Assembly: GCA_016787725.1 (NCBI GenBank)
Contig: JAEUTZ010000025.1
Span: 248,001-312,000, forward strand
Source: Cyclobacteriaceae bacterium
Lineage (GTDB): Bacteria > Bacteroidota > Bacteroidia > Cytophagales > Cyclobacteriaceae
Direction: 5' to 3'
Length of the DNA: 64,000 bases
Shown here: piece by piece, positions 14,972-25,092 of the stretch
How the letters are laid out: every line of letters starts with the position of its first letter
Position numbering within the stretch: position 1 is the stretch's first letter
The notes under the pieces: model-generated
Seen by the model: the letters and a program-made list of their open reading frames with translations, nothing else
Database searches by the model: none
What the model was told of the DNA's origin: nothing
Made by a program: the position numbers and the translations under genes

Positions 14972-16210
14972 ATGAAGAGAAGTGTTTTTTTTATTGGACT
15001 TGTTTTGATTAGCCTTGCGGCAAGGGCAACCACGATCCCCGTAGGCGCACGGGAGACAATTAAACACATCAAGGAGGCAATCCAGAGAGCCGAAGCAGGT
15101 GATACACTGCTAATCCGATCCGGTATTTATCGCGAAGGAAATATTATTCTGGAAAAGCAATTGGTGATTCTTGGCGAGAATTTTCCCGTGTTGGATGGAG
15201 AGAATCAATATGAGATTTTCACTATTCATGCCCAGGGAGTTGTTATTCAGGGATTAACATTCAAAGATACAGGCATCGCCAGCATCAGCGATTTGGCAGC
15301 CATTAAGATCCTGGAATCAAAGAAGGTCCGGATCCTGGGGAATCGATTCGAGAATACATTTTTTGGAATTTATCTTGCCAACTCTTCTAACATCTGGATC
15401 GAGAATAATCAATTACAATCGCAGGCCGAATCAGAACACCAGATCGGCAACGGAATCCATCTTTGGAAATGCGACCACATAACCATCAATAACAATCGGA
15501 TCAGGGGCCACCGCGATGGAATCTATTTTGAATTTGTCACGAACTCATTAATCACCAATAATTACAGTGAAGGGAATATGCGCTATGGCCTCCATTTTAT
15601 GTTCTCTCATAACGATGAATATCGCAACAATGCATTTACCAATAATGGGGCGGGTGTGGCAGTGATGTATACCAAAGGAGTAACCATGGTGAACAATACT
15701 TTTCAACACAATTGGGGTTCTTCCTCGTATGGTCTGTTGCTGAAGGATATTCGGGATAGTTTTGTGACGGACAATACGTTTATTGAAAACTCGGTCGGGA
15801 TTTTTATGGAAGGCAGCAGCCGGAATGAAATCAAGAGCAATTCGTTTTATCAAAACGGCTATGCGTTAAAGTTGCAAGCCAGTTGCGATGACAATGTGAT
15901 TACCCGCAATAATTTTCAACAGAACACCTTTGATCTGGTTACGAATGGGAGCCTGGTGCTTAATAAAATCGATGGCAACTATTGGGATCGGTACGAGGGG
16001 TACGATCTGAACCGCGACCAGGTAGGAGATGTTCCTTACCGGCCGATTAGTATGTATGGAACCATTGTAGAGCGAATGCCCCAGGCGATTTTGCTATGGC
16101 GAAGTTTCCTGGTGTTTTTATTGGACCGGGCCGAACGGGCGATTCCCGTATTGACACCTGAAAATTTGATGGATCAAGTGCCAGCCATGCAACCCTATGA
16201 TTTCTATTGA
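14972..16210 (+). CDS. nosD: Periplasmic copper-processing protein NosD
   Basis: From ATG 14972 there are 412 residues, with a signal peptide (MKRSVFFIGLVLISLAARA). A right-handed parallel beta-helix follows, built of Asn-rich repeats such as NRFENTFFGIYLANSSNIWIENN and DGIYFEFVTNSLITNN (CASH/PbH1 type). The C-terminal part has VLNKIDGNYWDRYEGYD, typical of NosD. NosD works with the NosFY transporter in building the CuZ cluster. An upstream in-frame GTG (14960) would put four residues before the signal and is less likely. The last 14 bp overlap nosF. Confidence 0.93.
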   Translation: MKRSVFFIGLVLISLAARATTIPVGARETIKHIKEAIQRAEAGDTLLIRSGIYREGNIILEKQLVILGENFPVLDGENQYEIFTIHAQGVVIQGLTFKDTGIASISDLAAIKILESKKVRILGNRFENTFFGIYLANSSNIWIENNQLQSQAESEHQIGNGIHLWKCDHITINNNRIRGHRDGIYFEFVTNSLITNNYSEGNMRYGLHFMFSHNDEYRNNAFTNNGAGVAVMYTKGVTMVNNTFQHNWGSSSYGLLLKDIRDSFVTDNTFIENSVGIFMEGSSRNEIKSNSFYQNGYALKLQASCDDNVITRNNFQQNTFDLVTNGSLVLNKIDGNYWDRYEGYDLNRDQVGDVPYRPISMYGTIVERMPQAILLWRSFLVFLLDRAERAIPVLTPENLMDQVPAMQPYDFY

Positions 16211-16925
16211 TCAGATAAGTAAGAACTTCGGGGCACTACCTGCGCTCGACCAGATTTCGCTTGCGTTAAATGCGGGCAAGAGTTATGCGTTGATCGGACC
16301 CAACGGATCGGGGAAGACCACCTTAATCAAAGGCATCCTGGGATTGGTGATTCCCACCTCCGGGCACATTTACTTTGATGGAAAAAGTATAAACCGGGAT
16401 TGGAAGTATCGAGAAAAGATTGGCTATATGCCCCAAATCGGACGTTACCCGGAGAATATGCGGATCGGTCAGTTAATCGATATGATGAAGAACATCCGGC
16501 AGGATAAGCCCAAGATTGATGAAGACCTGATCGATGCTTTTAAGCTTTATAAAATCTATGACAAACGCATTCATGCCTTATCCGGAGGAACCCGCCAAAA
16601 AGTAAGTGCTTCGCTGGCCTTTATGTTTCACGCACCCGTACTGATTTTGGACGAGCCAACCGCGGGACTGGATCCCGTGTCGGTTGAACTATTGAAGGAG
16701 AAAATCATCCACGAAAAGCGGATGGGAAAATTGCTGATCATCACCTCGCATATTCTCAGCGACCTGGATGAAATTGCCACCGAGATGGTATACATGTTCG
16801 AAGGGAAAATTCAATACAACAATTCGATTGAAGCCCTGAAAAGTGAAACGAATGAGACAAAACTCAACAAAGCCATTGCCACCTTGATCCGGCAACGCGA
16901 ATTGTTGGCATCGATAACGGATTAA
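16197..16925 (+). CDS. nosF: ABC ATPase NosF
   Basis: A 242-residue ATPase with Walker A GPNGSGKT (about 35-42), Q-loop YMPQIGRYPENM, signature LSGGTRQK, Walker B VLILDEPTAGLDP and switch His at TSHILSD. It powers the NosY permease; the NosDFY complex is needed for CuZ maturation. The ATG at 16197 lies within the end of nosD, a translationally coupled arrangement, and nosY begins 3 bp after its stop. Confidence 0.94.
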   Translation: MISIDQISKNFGALPALDQISLALNAGKSYALIGPNGSGKTTLIKGILGLVIPTSGHIYFDGKSINRDWKYREKIGYMPQIGRYPENMRIGQLIDMMKNIRQDKPKIDEDLIDAFKLYKIYDKRIHALSGGTRQKVSASLAFMFHAPVLILDEPTAGLDPVSVELLKEKIIHEKRMGKLLIITSHILSDLDEIATEMVYMFEGKIQYNNSIEALKSETNETKLNKAIATLIRQRELLASITD

Positions 16926-16928
16926 GTC

Positions 16929-17696
16929 ATGAATCGAATAATCAAATATGTCTTTTATGATATCCTGCGCACACGGTTCATCCTTTTTTATACTGTTTTT
17001 TTATTGATCTGCACGTTTGCCTTCTTTCAGTTGGACAACGATTTTGGAAAAGTTGTATTAAGCCTGATGAATGTCGTGTTGATGGCTGTGCCTCTGGTCA
17101 GTGTCGTATTCACGACCATTCACTTCTTTAATTCCTATGAATTCATCGAACTGATGCTGGCCCAACCCATCAATCGCAGATCGATTTTCCTGAGCGAATA
17201 TTTGGCTGTGGCTTCGTCTCTTTGCCTTGCCTACGTGGTGGGCATAGGGTTTCCCTTTTTACTGTATGGTGCGTGGCAACCCATTTATACATTATTAATA
17301 ACGGGTGTGTTTCTCACCCTTGTATTTGTTTCTCTGGCTTTCTTTTCTTCGGTACTTACACGAGATAAAGCCAAAGCCATTGGCATCGCCTTGCTGTTCT
17401 GGTTCTATTTCTCGCTCATCTACGATGGAATCCTGTTATGGGTAGTGTATACATTCAGTGATTATCCGCTCGAAAAACTCACCCTGGCCTTGATTGCGTT
17501 TAATCCGGTGGATCTGGCACGAATAATAATGTTGCTCCAACTGGACATCTCCGCCCTCATGGGTTACACAGGAGCTTTTTACAAGAATTTTTTTGGGAGT
17601 AACCTGGGGTTAATTTTTTCGATTTCCCTGCTAATGCTGTGGGTTCTTTGGCCCCTTCTGTTTGCGATGCGGATTTTTAGCAGGAAGGACTTATGA
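16929..17696 (+). CDS. nosY: ABC permease NosY
   Basis: The 255-residue protein has six hydrophobic helices and the NosY features: an N-terminal cytoplasmic helix (MNRIIKYVFYDILRTRF), then FNSYEFIELMLAQPINRRSIFLSEY between early helices, and NPVDLARIIMLLQLD near the end. It forms the membrane part of the NosFY transporter that serves NosD. Its stop overlaps the next gene by 4 bp, so the CopD-like protein is in the same operon. Confidence 0.94.
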   Translation: MNRIIKYVFYDILRTRFILFYTVFLLICTFAFFQLDNDFGKVVLSLMNVVLMAVPLVSVVFTTIHFFNSYEFIELMLAQPINRRSIFLSEYLAVASSLCLAYVVGIGFPFLLYGAWQPIYTLLITGVFLTLVFVSLAFFSSVLTRDKAKAIGIALLFWFYFSLIYDGILLWVVYTFSDYPLEKLTLALIAFNPVDLARIIMLLQLDISALMGYTGAFYKNFFGSNLGLIFSISLLMLWVLWPLLFAMRIFSRKDL

Positions 17697-18127
17697 AATG
17701 GTTGGTACTTGTGCACGTATTGGGAGCCACCATTTGGGTAGGCGGTCATTTGATATTATCTCTGGGATTTTTACCGCACGCATTGCGTACGAAGGATATC
17801 AATATCATTACCAACTTTGAGAAAAACTATGAGCGCATTGGGATCCCCGCCTTGTTAATCCAGATCATTACCGGATTTTGGATGGCCAGTTTGTACATCC
17901 CGTTCAACCAATGGTGGAGCCTGGCATCACCGCATCATCACTATCTCTGGATAAAAATTGGACTGCTGCTCGGCACCCTGGTGTTGGCGGTTCATGCACG
18001 GCTGATGATTATCCCACGACTAACCATTGAGCAACTACCCTCATTGGCATTTCATATTGTCTTAGCAACGGTTCTTGCAGTAAGCTTTGTGATTGCCGGA
18101 TTGAGTTTTCGTTTTATCTTCTTTTAA
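17693..18127 (+). CDS. CopD-like four-helix membrane protein
   Basis: A 144-residue membrane protein with four helices. The first contains LVHVLGATIWVGGHLIL, a motif of CopD/HupE-related copper-resistance membrane proteins, and His residues also occur at ASPHHHYLW and AVHARLM. The His-containing helices could bind heme or copper. Overlap with nosY (4 bp) and the gene that follows 3 bp later place it firmly in the nos operon. A role in copper import or in electron transfer from quinol is inference; the family name is moderately supported. Confidence 0.72.
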   Translation: MKWLVLVHVLGATIWVGGHLILSLGFLPHALRTKDINIITNFEKNYERIGIPALLIQIITGFWMASLYIPFNQWWSLASPHHHYLWIKIGLLLGTLVLAVHARLMIIPRLTIEQLPSLAFHIVLATVLAVSFVIAGLSFRFIFF

Positions 18128-18130
18128 ACA

Positions 18131-18487
18131 ATGGAACTGCACCACCGTTCGGATATCATCACCATGGTGAATAAATTTTATGAAAAAGTGAAGCGGGATG
18201 AATTACTGGCGCCCGTCTTTGCACACGTTGATTGGCCGGCACATCTGCCAACTATGTATAATTTCTGGTCCTCGATGCTGTTGGGTGAGCAGCGTTATAC
18301 CGGAAACCCTTTTCAAAAACACCGCACCTTACCAATTGAGGCCCGGCACTTTGATCAGTGGTTGAAGTTGTTTATCGAGACCGTGGATGAAAATTTTGAG
18401 GGGGAAAAGGCGGAGGAGATTAAGATGCGAGCCCAGAGCATTGCACGGATCTTTCAACATAAAATGGGCTTATATCAGGGAAATTAA
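18131..18487 (+). CDS. Group III truncated hemoglobin
   Basis: A 118-residue globin of the 2/2 fold. Typical features are an early FYEKVKRDELLAPVF helix, NFWSSMLLGEQRYTGNPFQKH, and the proximal-His region (LPIEARHFDQWLKLF, His in the F helix). Group III truncated hemoglobins bind O2 or NO. Located at the end of the nos operon, it may protect against NO made during nitrogen-oxide respiration (inference). Its last 4 bp overlap the stop of the convergent membrane-protein gene. Confidence 0.9.
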   Translation: MELHHRSDIITMVNKFYEKVKRDELLAPVFAHVDWPAHLPTMYNFWSSMLLGEQRYTGNPFQKHRTLPIEARHFDQWLKLFIETVDENFEGEKAEEIKMRAQSIARIFQHKMGLYQGN

Positions 18488-19050
18488 GATCGGATTGTCC
18501 AGTCTACCAACAGCAAGCTGGCAAATAACAACACCGTAAGCAGCACGACTATTAATTTGTGCAGCCACTCGTGTTGAAGGTTTTTATAGATGAGGACGGA
18601 AAGCAGCAGGAGCAAAAAGAGGTGTACCGGCTGCTCCGACCAGCTATATCCATTCAATACCAGGTTGTCGATCAGCGAGAGTACAATCAGGATGACCGCC
18701 CAGCCAAAAAATTTCCTGTAATTGAGAAAGTAGAACGACTTTAAGTCAACGGGTGAAGTACCCATGTTGGAGGGAAACAGGATGCGCGCCAGGATAAACA
18801 AATTGATAGGATACAAAATGGTGAATAAGAAAGTCGGTAATTTCCAATCACTCAGTGTACGCAAATCGTAGAGTACCCACCATTCCTGAATGTGTAAAAA
18901 GAAAGCAAACACAATCCACATAAGGTGCGGCCAGTACAATTGTACCTGATGGCGATGTTGTACAATATCGGCAAGTCCGGATACGATTTGCGTTATTCCT
19001 AAACCTAAAATGATGGAAATGAGGACGCTAACATATTCGAATGGCGTCAT
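18484..19050 (-). CDS. Conserved membrane protein of unknown function
   Basis: A 188-residue protein with five to six hydrophobic helices, starting MTPFEYVSVLISIILGLGITQIVSGLADIVQHR, followed by LYWPHLMWIVFAFFLHIQEWWVLYDLR. This front segment resembles a family of uncharacterised bacterial membrane proteins, but no function is assigned. It is the only minus-strand gene between the nos and act operons, convergent with the truncated hemoglobin. The 19051-19230 region upstream of it has no recognisable gene. Confidence 0.75.
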   Translation of the reverse strand: MTPFEYVSVLISIILGLGITQIVSGLADIVQHRHQVQLYWPHLMWIVFAFFLHIQEWWVLYDLRTLSDWKLPTFLFTILYPINLFILARILFPSNMGTSPVDLKSFYFLNYRKFFGWAVILIVLSLIDNLVLNGYSWSEQPVHLFLLLLLSVLIYKNLQHEWLHKLIVVLLTVLLFASLLLVDWTIRS

Positions 19051-19230
19051 ATTTTTTACGGGTTTTATTCATGACGGACGAGAAGCAATTTATATTGATT
19101 CTAAATAGGCATTGGTGTGTATTCTAAGGTACAAATTTCAACCTGCTACGAGTGGAAACATGATGGTTGAGTTTACCCGACAGGCATGTTAAACACACCT
19201 TAAAATAATTCCCCACGCCCTCGAAATTTA

Positions 19231-19261
19231 TTTGAAATAATGCATTTGGCATGTAGATTTG
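19231..19261 (+). promoter_or_regulatory. Promoter of the alternative complex III / oxidase operon
   Basis: TTTG (19231-19234), exactly 19 bp, then TAGATTTG (19254-19261): a full match to the Bacteroidota -33/-7 consensus. The predicted start near 19267 leaves a leader of about 34 nt before the ATG at 19301. Downstream gene gaps never exceed 33 bp up to 34299, so this is probably the main promoter for 15 kb of respiratory genes. Confidence 0.85.
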
Positions 19262-19300
19262 TGCGATTCCGTAAATAGCGGATATCCTAAACGCGTCACG

Positions 19301-20563
19301 ATGAAGAAAAGATTACCTGTTCCCGTTACGTTTCTAACCTTACTCGTACTCACCCTCACCTTCCATCATCTTTCGTTCGCCCAAACTATTCCAACCGACC
19401 CGGCTGTCATCAGTGCCGGAGAGGCCTTGTTTAATGGTAACTGTAAGTCCTGCCATCGGGTAAAGCAAAAGTTGGTAGGTCCGGCCCTGGCAGGTGTTGA
19501 AACCCGGGTGCCTTCCATCGAGTGGATTTATGGCTGGGTGCGCAACCCCGCAAAAGTTATTGCCAGTGGCGATGCCTATGCGGTAAAAATCTACGAGGAA
19601 TACAATAAGAGCCAGATGACGGCCTTTACCAGCTACACCGATGAGCAGATTCTCAGCATCCTGGCGTATGTAAAGGCGGAGGCTGAAAAACCCGATGCCC
19701 CTGCCCCAGGTACAACCACCACAGCCGAGGGTGGAGGTCAAGCGGGTGTACCAGCCGGTTACCTGAATGCCATTCTCATTGGGATGATCGTGATCCTGGT
19801 CTTGTTGTTGATCATCTTAACACTCATTATTAATGCGTTAAAGAAATACCTTGATCAGAAAGACCTGGCAGAAGAAGACAAAGAACTTGTTCACTCGAAA
19901 TATACGCTCGGATCTGTCTTTCGCAGCCCGGGTTTCGTTTTCCTGATCGTATTTTTAGTGGCTTCCATCACCTTCAAAAATGTAATCGATGGACTTTACT
20001 CCATCGGGGTGCAGCAAAACTATCAACCCAAACAACCCATTGCTTTCTCTCATAAAATTCACGCAGGGCAATATGAGATAGAATGTAATTATTGCCATAC
20101 CGGAGCACTCAAAGGTAAGCAAGCCAATATTCCATCGGCCAACATTTGTATGAATTGCCATACCCAGATCCAACAAGGCACAAACACTGGTACCGGGGAG
20201 ATTGCGAAAATCTATGCGGCCATTGGCTACGATCCGACCACCGGTTCCTATACCGGCAAGCAAAAACCGATCGAGTGGGTGCGCATTCACAACCTGCCTG
20301 ATCTGGCATACTTCAATCACGCACAGCATGCCAATGTAGGGGGCATTCAATGCCAGACTTGTCATGGCCCGATTCAGGAAATGGAAGTGGTGAAGCAATA
20401 CTCACTGCTTACGATGGGCTGGTGTATCGATTGCCATCGCAAGACGGATGTAAACACAAAAGGCAATGCTTATTACGATAAGTTGCTGGAATTGCATAAC
20501 AGTAAAAAGGCCATGAAAGTGGAAGACATTGGTGGTTTGGAATGTGCCAAGTGCCACTATTAA
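19301..20563 (+). CDS. actA: Alternative complex III subunit ActA, six-heme form
   Basis: The 420-residue protein starts with a signal peptide (MKKRLPVPVTFLTLLVLTL to FAQ). A monoheme cytochrome c domain with CKSCH (about residues 50-54) follows, then one transmembrane helix (about 153-175), a second hydrophobic segment, and five further heme sites: CNYCH, CMNCH, CQTCH, CIDCH and CAKCH. The five-heme part is the ActA core, which passes electrons from menaquinol oxidation. The N-terminal extra cytochrome makes six hemes in all, against five in the Rhodothermus protein. The upstream frame from 19259 overlaps the promoter, so ATG 19301 is preferred. Confidence 0.92.
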   Translation: MKKRLPVPVTFLTLLVLTLTFHHLSFAQTIPTDPAVISAGEALFNGNCKSCHRVKQKLVGPALAGVETRVPSIEWIYGWVRNPAKVIASGDAYAVKIYEEYNKSQMTAFTSYTDEQILSILAYVKAEAEKPDAPAPGTTTTAEGGGQAGVPAGYLNAILIGMIVILVLLLIILTLIINALKKYLDQKDLAEEDKELVHSKYTLGSVFRSPGFVFLIVFLVASITFKNVIDGLYSIGVQQNYQPKQPIAFSHKIHAGQYEIECNYCHTGALKGKQANIPSANICMNCHTQIQQGTNTGTGEIAKIYAAIGYDPTTGSYTGKQKPIEWVRIHNLPDLAYFNHAQHANVGGIQCQTCHGPIQEMEVVKQYSLLTMGWCIDCHRKTDVNTKGNAYYDKLLELHNSKKAMKVEDIGGLECAKCHY

Positions 20564-20596
20564 TAATTAGTTAGACCTCGACTGGATTTTGAATCT

Positions 20597-23500
20597 ATGA
20601 GCAATACAAATAAGAAATACTGGAAAGGCTTACCGCAACTGAAGAATGACCCGGAGTATGTAAAACATGCTGACAAGGAGTTTGTTGACCTGGGTGTTCA
20701 GGAAGACAACGGTCACTCGCGCAGAGACTTTCTAAAGATGATGGGTTTTAGTGTGGCCGCAGCTTCATTGGCGGCATGCGAAGCACCTATTCGAAAGGCT
20801 ATCCCGTATATTAATAAGCCGTTAGATGCAGATCCGGGTATCCCCAACTATTATGCTTCTACTTACCTGAATGGCGGAGACTATTGCAGCATTGTAGTGA
20901 AAGTGCGCGATGGTCGCCCGATTAAAGTAGAAGGAAATAACCTCTCGAAGGTTACACTGGGTGGTACCAGTGCGCAGGTGGAAGCTTCGGTTCTGTCTTT
21001 GTATGACAACTACCGCTTGCGCGGACCAAGAATAGCGGAGAAGGCTTCTGATTGGGAAACAGTCGACAAAGAAATTATTGCGAAATTAAATGAGATTGCA
21101 GGAAAGGGCGGGCAAATTCGGATTGTGAGCAACACCGTTCTTAGCCCCAGCACGAAAGCGGCCATTGATAAGTTCAAAGCGAAGTATTCAACTACCCGCC
21201 ACATTCAATACGATGCTGTATCCAACTATGGAATATTGAAAGCAAATCAGGAATCATTCGGCACCGCCATGATTCCGTCTTATGATTTCAGCCAGGCAAA
21301 AGTAATTGTTAGCATTGGTGCAGATTTTCTTGGGACCTGGTTATCGCCCATTGAATTCTCAAAACAGTTTGCTACCAACCGTCAACTGACGGAAGAGCAC
21401 CGCGAGATGTCGCGGTTGTATTCGTTTGAATCAAACCTGTCACTCACCGGTGCCAATGCAGATTACCGCTCCATGATTAAGCCTTCGCAGGAAGGATTGG
21501 TTGTAGCGCAACTCTATAATATACTTTCCGGCAACGGGGAAAGCAGCATCGATGGCATTGCCCACCTCGAAAAGGCCGCGGCCGAGTTAAAATCCAATCA
21601 GGGAAAAGCACTCGTAGTCTGTGGATCGAATGATAAGTCTGTGCAGATTGTGGTGAATGCGATCAATAACCTGCTGGGAAGTTATGGCACCACCATCCTT
21701 CCGGGTACACCCGTTAATTTCCGTCAGGGAAATGATGAGGAGATGGCGGCTTTAGTGGCCGATGCACAGGGCGGAAAAGTAGATGGAATTATTTTTTATA
21801 ACTGCAATCCGGTCTACGATCACCCGAAAGGTGCTGATCTTGAGAAATCATTAAAGAGTGTTGCGCTCACAATTTCAACTTCCAGCACACCGGATGAAAC
21901 GGCATCGGCCGTTGCTTATATGACGCCTGATCATCATTACCTGGAATCCTGGAATGATGCTGAACCAAAAGCGAATTCTTTCAGCCTTTCTCAGCCTGCC
22001 ATTACTCCGTTATTTAAAACGCGCCAGGCGCAGGAGAGTTTTCTGGTGTGGGCGGGTGAGGCGAACACTGACTACTTTGAATTTGTAAGAGAATATTGGA
22101 GAAACCGGTTTTATTCACCGGCTTCGGGTATGGATTTCCAAACGTTCTGGGATAAGTGCTTGTATGACGGTGTTTTGGATCTGGCCAATGCGCCTGCGTC
22201 CTATACCTTCTCTGGAAATGTGGAAGCAGCGCTGGCATCCATTGCTTCTACGGCAAAGGCATCCAATTCAGGATTGGAATTGGTAATTTATGAAAGCTGT
22301 GGACTTGGAAATGGATCGCAGGCAAATAACCCGCTCTTGCAGGAATTGCCTGATCCCATTACCAAAGCTACGTGGGATCATTACATCACCATCTCCCTAA
22401 AGGATGCTACCGAACTGGGCATTGAGAACGATGCAGAAGGCAGAACGCAACTGGTGAATCTGACAGCCAATGGAAAGACCATTTCAGTAGCCGCCTTGGT
22501 ACAACCGGGCCAGGCGCCAGGTACGGTGGGTGTGGCAGTTGGTTATGGACGTACCAAAGTGGGAAGAGTGGGAGAAAACATTGGCGCCAATGCCTATCCG
22601 TTGGTTTCTGTTGGCGAGACTTTAAATTATAGCATCACCTCCGGTGTGACGGTTGAAAAGACAAACGAATCGTTCCAGATAGCCCAGACACAGATCCACC
22701 AAACCTACATGGGTCGCCACAGCGTAATACAGGAATCCGTGTTGAGTGAATATCAAAAAGATCCGTTGGCCGGTCGGGAGTTTCCCAAAATCACCGATTG
22801 GGATAAGAAAGTAGATCCGGGTGCATTGAGTTTATGGAAGGGCCACGAATATAAGAATCACTATTGGGGCATGGCCATCGACTTAAACACGTGTACCGGT
22901 TGCGGTGCTTGTGTGGTCGCTTGTAATGTCGAGAACAACGTAGCGCTGGTGGGTAAGCAGGAAGTAATCAATCGCAGAGAAATGCATTGGCTGCGGATCG
23001 ACCGCTACTATTCTTCTGACGCAGATGTGGAGGATTATAAAGGTATGGAACAGGCCTCCGAAAACCCGGAAGTGGTGTTTCAGCCCATGTTGTGCCAACA
23101 TTGCAACAATGCGCCTTGCGAAACGGTGTGCCCGGTTGCTGCCACTACACACAGTACAGAAGGACTCAACCAAATGACGTACAACCGTTGCATTGGTACG
23201 CGCTACTGTGCCAACAACTGTCCTTATAAGGTAAGACGTTTCAATTGGTTTAAGTACCACGATAATCAGCAGTTCTATACATCGAACCCGGCCATGAATA
23301 CCGACCTCGGCCGCATGGTACTGAACCCGGATGTTACTGTTCGTTCACGCGGGGTGATGGAGAAGTGCTCCTTCTGCGTACAGCGCATCCAGGTTGGAAA
23401 GCTGAATGCCAAAAAAGAAAGAAGAACTTTACAGGATGGTGAAGTCGTTACGGCCTGTCAGGCAGCCTGTACAACGGGTGCAATCGTGTTTGGGGATATG

Positions 23501-23686
23501 AACAATCCGGAAAGTCGCATCAGCAAGTTGTTGAAAATTGAAAGCGATCCGGAGAGGCCTTATAGCATCGATAAGAAAATCGGAAACCCGAGAGCGTATC
23601 GTGTATTGGAAGAAATTGGCGTGAAGCCCAATATTTTCTACCTCACTAAAATCCGCAACAAGGATAAGGCAAAAGAGAACGCGTAA
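20597..23686 (+). CDS. actB: Alternative complex III subunit ActB (molybdopterin-like plus iron-sulfur)
   Basis: A 1029-residue fusion. The N-terminus has a twin-arginine-type motif (SRRDFLKMMG, about 36-45) followed by a hydrophobic stretch ending at a Cys. A molybdopterin-oxidoreductase-like domain of about 700 residues, which in ActB homologues lacks cofactor, comes next. The last 300 residues form an NrfC-like ferredoxin with cysteine sets CTGCGACVVAC, CQHCNNAPCETVCP, CIGTRYCANNCP and CSFC...CQAAC, enough for four Fe-S clusters. It relays electrons within the complex on the periplasmic side. It starts 33 bp after actA. Confidence 0.95.
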   Translation: MSNTNKKYWKGLPQLKNDPEYVKHADKEFVDLGVQEDNGHSRRDFLKMMGFSVAAASLAACEAPIRKAIPYINKPLDADPGIPNYYASTYLNGGDYCSIVVKVRDGRPIKVEGNNLSKVTLGGTSAQVEASVLSLYDNYRLRGPRIAEKASDWETVDKEIIAKLNEIAGKGGQIRIVSNTVLSPSTKAAIDKFKAKYSTTRHIQYDAVSNYGILKANQESFGTAMIPSYDFSQAKVIVSIGADFLGTWLSPIEFSKQFATNRQLTEEHREMSRLYSFESNLSLTGANADYRSMIKPSQEGLVVAQLYNILSGNGESSIDGIAHLEKAAAELKSNQGKALVVCGSNDKSVQIVVNAINNLLGSYGTTILPGTPVNFRQGNDEEMAALVADAQGGKVDGIIFYNCNPVYDHPKGADLEKSLKSVALTISTSSTPDETASAVAYMTPDHHYLESWNDAEPKANSFSLSQPAITPLFKTRQAQESFLVWAGEANTDYFEFVREYWRNRFYSPASGMDFQTFWDKCLYDGVLDLANAPASYTFSGNVEAALASIASTAKASNSGLELVIYESCGLGNGSQANNPLLQELPDPITKATWDHYITISLKDATELGIENDAEGRTQLVNLTANGKTISVAALVQPGQAPGTVGVAVGYGRTKVGRVGENIGANAYPLVSVGETLNYSITSGVTVEKTNESFQIAQTQIHQTYMGRHSVIQESVLSEYQKDPLAGREFPKITDWDKKVDPGALSLWKGHEYKNHYWGMAIDLNTCTGCGACVVACNVENNVALVGKQEVINRREMHWLRIDRYYSSDADVEDYKGMEQASENPEVVFQPMLCQHCNNAPCETVCPVAATTHSTEGLNQMTYNRCIGTRYCANNCPYKVRRFNWFKYHDNQQFYTSNPAMNTDLGRMVLNPDVTVRSRGVMEKCSFCVQRIQVGKLNAKKERRTLQDGEVVTACQAACTTGAIVFGDMNNPESRISKLLKIESDPERPYSIDKKIGNPRAYRVLEEIGVKPNIFYLTKIRNKDKAKENA

Positions 23687-23717
23687 TTATTTTAAGGAAC
23701 TGATACGAAACTAAAGT

Positions 23718-25091
23718 ATGCAAGCAACTTCATCAGTACGGGAAATCTTAGTAACAGGAGGGAAAACCGTCCGTGACGTTTCCGAAGACATCAGCCGGCA
23801 GGTAGAGGCGAAGCCCTCACGCTTATGGTGGACCGCCTTTGGAATTTCATTGATCCTGTTACTCTTCGGTGTTTACTGTCTGGCTACGGTTTTATGGGAA
23901 GGAATTGGTGTTTGGGGTCTGAATAAAACAGTAGGTTGGGCATGGGATATCACCAACTTCGTGTGGTGGGTTGGTATCGGTCACGCGGGTACGTTGATTT
24001 CGGCAATCCTTTTGTTGTTCCGTCAGAAATGGAGAATGTCCATCAACCGGGCAGCAGAAGCAATGACCATCTTTGCCGTTATCTGTGCTGCAACTTTCCC
24101 GCTTGTTCACATGGGCCGCTTGTGGTTAGGACTGTATTGGGTGCTTCCATTGCCAAATACCTGGGGATCTTTGTGGGCCAACTTCAACTCACCGCTGCTG
24201 TGGGACGTGTTTGCGATCACCACGTATTTTACTGTTTCACTTGTGTTCTGGTACATGGGGTTGATTCCGGACTTTGCGGTTATCCGCGACCGGGCCGTAC
24301 GGATGGGCAATAAGACCCGGGCAGCGGTATATAATGCATTAAGTTTTGGATGGGATGGCGGTGCAAAAACCTGGATGCGCTATGAGTCGGTGGCCCTTAT
24401 TCTGGCGGGTCTTTCTACACCGCTGGTACTTTCGGTGCATACCATCGTATCCTTCGACTTCGCTACTTCGGTGGTACCGGGCTGGCACACGACCATCTTC
24501 CCGCCATACTTTGTTGCCGGTGCCATCTTCTCCGGCTTTGCCATGGTGTTAACCCTGCTGATTGTTACCCGCAAGGTGTTCAAACTGGAAGATTACATCA
24601 CAATCTATCACATCGAGTTGATGAACATCGTGATCATCATCACCGGCTCCATTGTAGGGATCGCCTACATCACCGAATTCTTTGTAGCCTGGTACGGCAT
24701 GGTGCCCGCGGAATTCTATGCGTTTTACAACCGGGCCACCGGTCCGTATTGGTGGGCATATTGGTCCATGATGACCTGCAACGTTATCTCCCCGCAGCTT
24801 TTCTGGTTCAAGAAATTACGCACGAACATTGCAGCTACGTTTATTTTATCCATTGTTGTAAACATCGGGATGTGGTTCGAGCGCTTTGTAATTATCGTAA
24901 CCTCCATCCACCGCGATTACCTTCCTTCCAGTTGGTCGATGTTTTATCCGACTATGTATGATGTGGGTGAATACATTTTGACATTTGGGTTTTTCTTTAC
25001 TGCCTTCTTCCTGTTTGCCAAGTTCTTCCCGGTGATTAACATGGCAGAGGTTAAGAGTATCATTAAATCAACTTCCGAAAAGAAGCATTAA
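23718..25091 (+). CDS. actC: Alternative complex III subunit ActC (NrfD-like quinol site)
   Basis: The 457-residue protein has about ten membrane helices of the NrfD/PsrC family. Family features include [28 protein letters not shown] and [28 protein letters not shown], which hold the conserved His and Asp residues near the menaquinol pocket. It is the quinol-oxidising membrane core, paired with ActF. Its stop is separated from actD by one base. Confidence 0.95.
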   Translation: MQATSSVREILVTGGKTVRDVSEDISRQVEAKPSRLWWTAFGISLILLLFGVYCLATVLWEGIGVWGLNKTVGWAWDITNFVWWVGIGHAGTLISAILLLFRQKWRMSINRAAEAMTIFAVICAATFPLVHMGRLWLGLYWVLPLPNTWGSLWANFNSPLLWDVFAITTYFTVSLVFWYMGLIPDFAVIRDRAVRMGNKTRAAVYNALSFGWDGGAKTWMRYESVALILAGLSTPLVLSVHTIVSFDFATSVVPGWHTTIFPPYFVAGAIFSGFAMVLTLLIVTRKVFKLEDYITIYHIELMNIVIIITGSIVGIAYITEFFVAWYGMVPAEFYAFYNRATGPYWWAYWSMMTCNVISPQLFWFKKLRTNIAATFILSIVVNIGMWFERFVIIVTSIHRDYLPSSWSMFYPTMYDVGEYILTFGFFFTAFFLFAKFFPVINMAEVKSIIKSTSEKKH

Positions 25092-25092
25092 T

